This document shows, piece after piece, positions 59,462 through 64,000 of a DNA stretch of 64,000 nucleotides. Within the stretch, counting starts at the first letter, position 1; the number at the start of each line of letters is the position of its first letter. The position numbers were made by a program, and so were the translations under genes. Source of the stretch: Paenibacillus sp. EZ-K15 (GTDB lineage: Bacteria > Bacillota > Bacilli > Paenibacillales > Paenibacillaceae); contig NZ_PDHM01000027.1 in NCBI RefSeq assembly GCF_002573715.1, positions 62,001 to 126,000 of the forward strand, in the 5' to 3' direction. A model generated the notes under the pieces. It did no database searches. It was given only the letters and a program-made list of their open reading frames with translations, and was not told where the DNA came from.

Positions 59462-60667
59462 TTAGTTTACACCAGCTTGTTCTTTCAGTGCTTCCGCTTT
59501 GTCTACGCGTTCCCAAGGCAAATCCAGATCTGTACGTCCAAAGTGTCCGTAAGCAGCGGTTTGCTTGTAGATCGGACGACGAAGATCCAGCATGCGGATG
59601 ATTCCAGCCGGACGCAGGTCGAAGTTGTTACGCACAAGCTCAACCAGCTTCTCTTCGCTCACTTTACCAGTTCCGTAAGTATCAACACTAATCGACACTG
59701 GGTTAGCGACACCGATAGCGTAAGCCAATTGAATTTCACACTTGTCCGCAAGTCCTGCGGCAACCAGGTTTTTAGCCACGTAGCGAGCCGCGTAAGCAGC
59801 GGAACGGTCAACCTTTGTAGGATCCTTACCGGAAAATGCACCGCCACCATGACGAGCGTAGCCGCCATAGGTGTCCACGATAATTTTGCGGCCTGTCAGG
59901 CCAGCATCCCCTTGAGGACCGCCGATAACAAAACGTCCGGTAGGGTTAATGAAATATTTAGTTTCTGCGTCCAGCAATTCAGCTGGCACGACAGGAAGAA
60001 TGACTTGTTCTTTAATATCTTTCTGGATTTGCTCCAGCGTTGCTTCTTCGGCATGTTGAGTTGATACCACGATCGTATCCACACGGACCGGTGTATTGCC
60101 GTCATACTCAACCGTTACCTGGGTTTTACCGTCCGGACGCAGGTAGTCCAGCGTACCGTCTTTACGAACCTCGGACAAACGACGAGCGATACGGTGAGAC
60201 AATGCAATCGGAAGAGGCATCAATTCTGGCGTCTCGTTGGTTGCAAAACCAAACATCAGACCTTGATCACCAGCACCGATGTTCTCGGTTTCCTTGTCCA
60301 TTTGGGAAGGATCACGATTCTCCAGTGCAGCGTTTACCCCCTGTGCAATATCGGCAGATTGCTCATTCAGCGATGTTAACACCGCGCATGTATTGTAATC
60401 AAAACCGTATTTTGCACGGGTATACCCGATTTCCTTCACAGTATTGCGTACAATGGATGGAATATCCACGTATTCGGATTTAGTGCTAATTTCACCAATG
60501 ACCAAAACAAGACCAGTCGCAACGGAAACTTCACAAGCTACGCGTGCGTTCGGATCGTTAGCCAAAAAAGCATCGAGTACCGCATCAGAAATCTGGTCAC
60601 AGATTTTATCCGGATGTCCTTCAGTTACGGACTCAGATGTAAATAAACGTCGCCCTGTTAAAGACAT
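59462..60667 (-). CDS. metK: S-adenosylmethionine synthetase
   Basis: Makes SAM from methionine and ATP, cytoplasmic tetramer. It begins MSLTGRRLFTSESVTEGHPD. The signature blocks GAGDQGLMFG and GGGAFSGKDPTKVDRSAA are complete. With the ATG at 60667, preceded by GGGAGG, it has 401 residues, the usual length. The frame upstream to 60706 is unsupported. No SAM-I riboswitch core was found in the 110-base leader, unlike many Bacillota metK genes. Instead a terminator-like hairpin lies between promoter and ribosome site. Confidence 0.97.
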   Translation of the reverse strand: MSLTGRRLFTSESVTEGHPDKICDQISDAVLDAFLANDPNARVACEVSVATGLVLVIGEISTKSEYVDIPSIVRNTVKEIGYTRAKYGFDYNTCAVLTSLNEQSADIAQGVNAALENRDPSQMDKETENIGAGDQGLMFGFATNETPELMPLPIALSHRIARRLSEVRKDGTLDYLRPDGKTQVTVEYDGNTPVRVDTIVVSTQHAEEATLEQIQKDIKEQVILPVVPAELLDAETKYFINPTGRFVIGGPQGDAGLTGRKIIVDTYGGYARHGGGAFSGKDPTKVDRSAAYAARYVAKNLVAAGLADKCEIQLAYAIGVANPVSISVDTYGTGKVSEEKLVELVRNNFDLRPAGIIRMLDLRRPIYKQTAAYGHFGRTDLDLPWERVDKAEALKEQAGVN

Positions 60668-60718
60668 GAGATCAACCTCCCATATGAATAGTATGTGATA
60701 TATCAAAAGGTCCTACAC

Positions 60719-60750
60719 AAAAAATGAACCTTTTCCGCCAGGAAAAGGTT
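60719..60750 (-). terminator. Terminator-like hairpin in the metK leader
   Basis: A perfect 10-bp stem AACCTTTTCC and GGAAAAGGTT (60727-60736 and 60741-60750), 4-base loop, followed by CATTTTTG on the minus strand. It is downstream of the metK promoter and upstream of its ribosome site. It may also stop read-through from the spore-protein gene. Confidence 0.6.
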
Positions 60751-60774
60751 TGAAATGTACAATCCTCAACATGC

Positions 60775-60803
60775 ATATTAACTTATTTGTTACTAGGTGT
60801 CAA
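60775..60803 (-). promoter_or_regulatory. Probable metK promoter
   Basis: Perfect TTGACA (60798-60803), a 17-base spacer and TAATAT (60775-60780) on the minus strand. Confidence 0.7.
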
Positions 60804-60893
60804 TCCAGTAAGTAAGCTGCTTTCCAAGGATTTTCTTGGGTTTTTCAATCGAATGTTAGTCAAGGATAAGTACCGCTTTTAACTGAAAAACGA

Positions 60894-61181
60894 CTACAGT
60901 CTACCGAAGAGACTTTGTTCAGCATTTCGAACCAAACGTTTGGTGATCTCTCCACCAACGGATCCGTTCTCACGGGATGTCAGATGTCCCCATCCAGGAC
61001 GACGGCTGGAGGATCCACCTCCGATGGCTCCTAACTCAGAACCAAATTCCGTATCGGCTCCATTGGAACCGCTACCATATCCCACGGGTAATCCAAACTC
61101 TGCTGCAATTTCGTATTTCATTTGCTTCAGCATTTCACGACTCTCCGGTACCACTTGACGGTTACGACTGCTGCGTGCCAT
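60894..61181 (-). CDS. Alpha/beta-type small acid-soluble spore protein
   Basis: DNA-binding protein that protects spore DNA, 95 residues. Two conserved helices are visible: ESREMLKQMKYEIAAEFGLP, which includes the GPR protease site around EFG, and the second with GHLTSRENGSVGGEITKRLV. The Gly/Ser-rich spacer between them (about residues 35-60) is longer than in Bacillus subtilis SASPs. The ATG follows AGGAGGTG. A sigG promoter is expected but was not clearly identified. Confidence 0.94.
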   Translation of the reverse strand: MARSSRNRQVVPESREMLKQMKYEIAAEFGLPVGYGSGSNGADTEFGSELGAIGGGSSSRRPGWGHLTSRENGSVGGEITKRLVRNAEQSLFGRL

Positions 61182-61365
61182 GAAAATACACCTCCTGTAT
61201 TGGTTTTTACAGAAGTATTATCTGTCGATTTCAAAGCACTCACACGTATAAAACGTTGTCACTACTGGCAATAATTATAAGAGGATTATACCAAAAAAAA
61301 GTTGCCGTGTCTCTAAGCAGGTTGGAGCAAGTATTAGCAGAAGTCAAACGTATCTTGGTGGATTC

Positions 61366-61875
61366 CTACTTAATGGTGTACCCGCCGCGGACCATGACAA
61401 TCAGATTGCTTGTCTGCCCTTCTTTTACCTGTATTCCCCGACCTTCACGCGGGAAGGAAAGCAGATGGTTCTTAGGCGCCGTTTCACCGTTTAACAGGTC
61501 TTTACCGTCCGTAAGATCCGCAACGCCGCTAGCGACTTCTGTGTAGATCACAGCACTACCTGAGCGAACAATGAACTCCGTCCCTGCATCGGCAATCAGA
61601 ATCTTACCTGGTTTCAGCGCAACGTTCTTAACTTCATCAGCACCTTGTGATGGCTGAGTTGGATTTGTAGGATTTGTTGGGTTCGTAGACCCTCCACCAC
61701 CGCCATTCAGCGCTTGCTGAATTTGTTGGTCAACGTAGCTTTTGGTGACGACCGGGTCGTCAGTGGTACCTGGGGTGGTGCCAGCGCCGGTGGCTGTGTT
61801 GTTGTAGGTTGCACCAATCCATATACCAGCTCCAATCGTCAGCGCCGCCAAGCCGACCTTTAAATAAGGTTTCAT
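61366..61875 (-). CDS. Small exported protein with low-complexity linker
   Basis: A 169-residue protein with an N-terminal signal or anchor (about 5-24, VGLAALTIGAGIWIGATYNN), a helical segment VTKSYVDQQIQQALNG, a Gly then Asn-Pro-Thr repeat linker (TNPTNPTNPTQPSQG), and a compact C-terminal beta-rich domain (about 85-169) that begins VKNVALKPGKILIADAG. No family recognised. It is on the same strand as the large surface protein upstream. It may be an envelope-associated accessory. The first half could anchor the C-terminal domain to the wall. Confidence 0.72.
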   Translation of the reverse strand: MKPYLKVGLAALTIGAGIWIGATYNNTATGAGTTPGTTDDPVVTKSYVDQQIQQALNGGGGGSTNPTNPTNPTQPSQGADEVKNVALKPGKILIADAGTEFIVRSGSAVIYTEVASGVADLTDGKDLLNGETAPKNHLLSFPREGRGIQVKEGQTSNLIVMVRGGYTIK

Positions 61876-61982
61876 GTAATCTGTTCCTCCTAAGTTATCT
61901 ATTCTATTTAACTATAAAGAAAATACTCGAACTGAACAACCCTACTATAGGTAAGGCTAAGGATTGTTTTCTTTGGAGAATT

Positions 61983-62021
61983 AAAAAAACACACCGGGGA
62001 ACATAATGTTCCCCGGTGTGT
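61983..62021 (-). terminator. Intrinsic terminator of the large surface-protein gene
   Basis: A 15-bp palindromic stem (ACACACCGGGGAACA with TGTTCCCCGGTGTGT, 61989-62021) is followed on the minus strand by seven T residues. Confidence 0.92.
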
Positions 62022-62040
62022 CAAAACCTAATAGGCTTTA

Positions 62041-64000
62041 TTATTTTGCACTGTTAACATAAGTGTTAAGATTAGTTGTTGTATTGTTGTAGGTAACGTT
62101 CGCAGTCAAGTAATGACCTGCTACATCGTTATCTTTACCAACATCAACAGTGAATGCGGAAGTGTTAGCTGTGAAAACAGTTTTAGCTGAATAGTCTACG
62201 CCACCAATGTGAACATTAGTTACGTTAGCTACATTCTTATCCAAGGTAACAGTTACAAAACCTGTTTCCTTATTGTAGCTAGCACTTGTGATTGCCACTC
62301 CGTTTGGAGCTTGAGTAGAAGCTTCAACTCTAAACTCGTCGGATTTAGCAGCAGCAGTTCTAGTGTCACGCGCAATAATGTACTGAGCGTTCTCTTTCAC
62401 TTTTACTGAAACTGGTACGTTCCGGTATTTAGAATCAAGAGTAACTTCAACTTTACCGTCATCATTTTTCGTACTGTAATCACCAACTGCAATCAGCTTA
62501 TTAGTTGAAAGGTCCTTAATTTCAAGGTCATTTCTCATATCAGTTCCTGTTGCTTCATACTTCGATTGAACATAAGTTGAGAAGGTAACCGTAAACTTAT
62601 CTACATCTCTTGTAGAAACTCCAGTTACTCTTGGTGCTGCAGTAATGTTAAGAGTCATGTCAACATTGTTAGCATAGTTAGTCTTGTTGTTAGAGTATGT
62701 TTCAATTGAGTTGTTTGCAAACAAGGTAACGCCGCCGCCTGTAATATCAGAGTTAGCTTTCAAAGTAACTTTGTTCTCATCATAAGTTACTGTGGATGGG
62801 TAAGAACCGTTGATCAGGAAATCACCCACGCTAGCACGTGCAATTACTTGGTTGAACTCAAGTTCAACTGTTTTAGCATCAGTTTGTTTTGCTCCCAACA
62901 ATCTCAATTCGTTATTTTGTCCCAAACTTACAGGATCCCAGTTAACGACTTGACCAGTTTTGGATGTGAGACCAAATGCCAATACTTTGGATACAGATCC
63001 ATTTGGACCAAATGTAACTTTTGTTCCGTTAATGTACTCTGGGAACTGAAGAACTACGGATTTACCATTATTAACTGCATCAACAGTCACTTCGTTAGGC
63101 AGAGCGATTCTTTGAGTAGTTCCACCATTCTTGGTGAATTCGATATAGTAGTTGCCTTTTTCTCTAACTTTCGAAAGATCCATTTCTCTTCCGAAGTGCA
63201 GAGCAACCTTACGATTTGTTTGGTTGTAATCAATTTTCGAAATACTTGGGCTTGTAACATCAATAGCTTCGAATGAACCATTGTATTCATCCATTACGTT
63301 TCTCAATGCAGTCATGTCTTCTACATCTTTAATCTTCAAGCTGTAAGTGCCAGCTTCAAGGTTATTATAGAAGTATACATTGAAGATTTTGTTGGAAGAA
63401 TCAGCAGGTACAACTTGTTTCACAGAAATTGTCTTGTCGCCTTTTTTAACTGTGTAGTACTTAATGTCCGCAGCTTTAACAGCTTTGTCAAAACGTACTG
63501 TCAGTGCATCATTTCTTTCAACACCATAGGTAGCTTCAAGAACATGAGGACGAGTCAAGTCAACACTTGCTGTAACTTTATGTTCTTTAACAGCGTTTGC
63601 GTTACCGGAGTAATCTTTAACATCAATGAACAAGGAAGTTTCGTATCCTGGCAAACGATTGTCAGTGAAATCTATTTCATATACGTTTGCAGCGATTTGA
63701 GTTGCTTTTCCTTTTTTCTTGCTGTCGCCAGACTTCCAGTAGAAGCTTTCTTCTTTAACAGAATCCGGATCGATTTCTTCATCAAAAGTTACAGTTACTT
63801 TTTCCAATGTAGCAGAGAGATCAGTAACTTTCGGGCCCTCAGTATCAACAGCAACCGTGAATTCTTTAGTATCAGCCAAAGACTTCAGACCGGCATAGTC
63901 TTCAACCAGGGAAGCAGTCAGTTTGTGCGTACCAACAGAGAGGTCGCCTGTGTAGTTTCTCAAGATCACTTCTCTTTTGTTCTCACCTTGTGTTACGGAG
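62041..64000 (-). CDS. Large surface protein with Ig-like repeats, 3' part (runs off right edge)
   Basis: At least 652 C-terminal residues of an exported protein. The frame is open to base 64000, so the start and any signal or SLH domains lie outside. The visible part consists of repeated beta-sandwich units with short linkers such as VTVTFDEEIDPDSV, VRFDKAVKAADIKY and VALHFGREMDLSKV. These resemble Big_5/SbsA-like Ig domains of S-layer proteins. Composition is low in Cys, rich in Lys, Thr, Asn and Val. Codon use is more A/T-rich than the housekeeping genes. It is probably an S-layer or other abundant surface protein; the C-terminus has no LPXTG. Confidence 0.8.
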   Translation of the reverse strand, partial: SVTQGENKREVILRNYTGDLSVGTHKLTASLVEDYAGLKSLADTKEFTVAVDTEGPKVTDLSATLEKVTVTFDEEIDPDSVKEESFYWKSGDSKKKGKATQIAANVYEIDFTDNRLPGYETSLFIDVKDYSGNANAVKEHKVTASVDLTRPHVLEATYGVERNDALTVRFDKAVKAADIKYYTVKKGDKTISVKQVVPADSSNKIFNVYFYNNLEAGTYSLKIKDVEDMTALRNVMDEYNGSFEAIDVTSPSISKIDYNQTNRKVALHFGREMDLSKVREKGNYYIEFTKNGGTTQRIALPNEVTVDAVNNGKSVVLQFPEYINGTKVTFGPNGSVSKVLAFGLTSKTGQVVNWDPVSLGQNNELRLLGAKQTDAKTVELEFNQVIARASVGDFLINGSYPSTVTYDENKVTLKANSDITGGGVTLFANNSIETYSNNKTNYANNVDMTLNITAAPRVTGVSTRDVDKFTVTFSTYVQSKYEATGTDMRNDLEIKDLSTNKLIAVGDYSTKNDDGKVEVTLDSKYRNVPVSVKVKENAQYIIARDTRTAAAKSDEFRVEASTQAPNGVAITSASYNKETGFVTVTLDKNVANVTNVHIGGVDYSAKTVFTANTSAFTVDVGKDNDVAGHYLTANVTYNNTTTNLNTYVNSAK

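Noticed and set aside
60668..60893. SAM-I riboswitch before metK
   Set aside because: The conserved S-box core motifs were not found by eye on either strand. Only a simple terminator-like hairpin is present.

Overview
The window is 64 kb of chromosome from a Gram-positive endospore former, most likely Paenibacillus. Support comes from an alpha/beta-type small acid-soluble spore protein, a long-form Hpf, ComFA/ComFC, a hag-csrA-fliW flagellar block, Bacillus-like gene order (uvrB, minJ, ctpB, ftsX, ftsE, prfB, secA, hpf, fli/flg genes, comF, degU, degS), AGGAGG-type ribosome sites with frequent GTG and TTG starts, and sigA/sigD promoter sequences. No tRNA, rRNA, prophage, transposase or CRISPR array is visible.

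Layout. 1-8.3 kb: the 5' part of uvrB behind an SOS-type promoter, a motA-motB stator pair, and an ABC exporter (ATPase plus two ABC-2 permeases) divergent from a NarL-type two-component system. 8.4-14.3 kb: the envelope and division cluster minJ-like, ctpB, an EnvC-like M23 hydrolase, ftsX, ftsE. 14.4-18 kb: a VanW-domain protein, a bactofilin-like protein and an esterase. 18-27 kb: a complete arginine pathway, argC-J-B-D-F-G-H, all on the minus strand behind a promoter overlapped by an ArgR-type palindrome. 27-34.6 kb: a GNAT acetyltransferase, a YitT-family protein, prfB with its programmed +1 frameshift, secA, hpf and a cold-shock gene.

34.9-49.8 kb is the late flagellar region, read on the minus strand: yvyF, flgM, flgN, flgK, flgL, a DUF6470 gene, fliW, csrA, hag, a glycosyltransferase, fliD, flaG, fliS, fliT, then a 1050-residue secreted VWA protein with eight IPT/TIG repeats and a glycosyltransferase-methyltransferase-TPR fusion. 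The last two and the glycosyltransferase between hag and fliD are the accessory part and suggest flagellin or surface-protein modification. The control signals are readable: sigD promoters for hag and flgM, CsrA sites in the hag leader, and intrinsic terminators placed inside the operon.

49.9-64 kb: comFC and comFA (no comFB), a small membrane protein, degU-degS, a large secreted NAGPA-domain protein, metK, a spore protein, a small exported protein, and the 3' part of a large surface protein that runs off the right edge.

The main non-genic finding is a family of about 100-bp intergenic palindromic repeats. There are four clear copies and one half copy, and the terminal stems differ in sequence but still pair. 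A separate multi-stem structure lies between secA and prfB.
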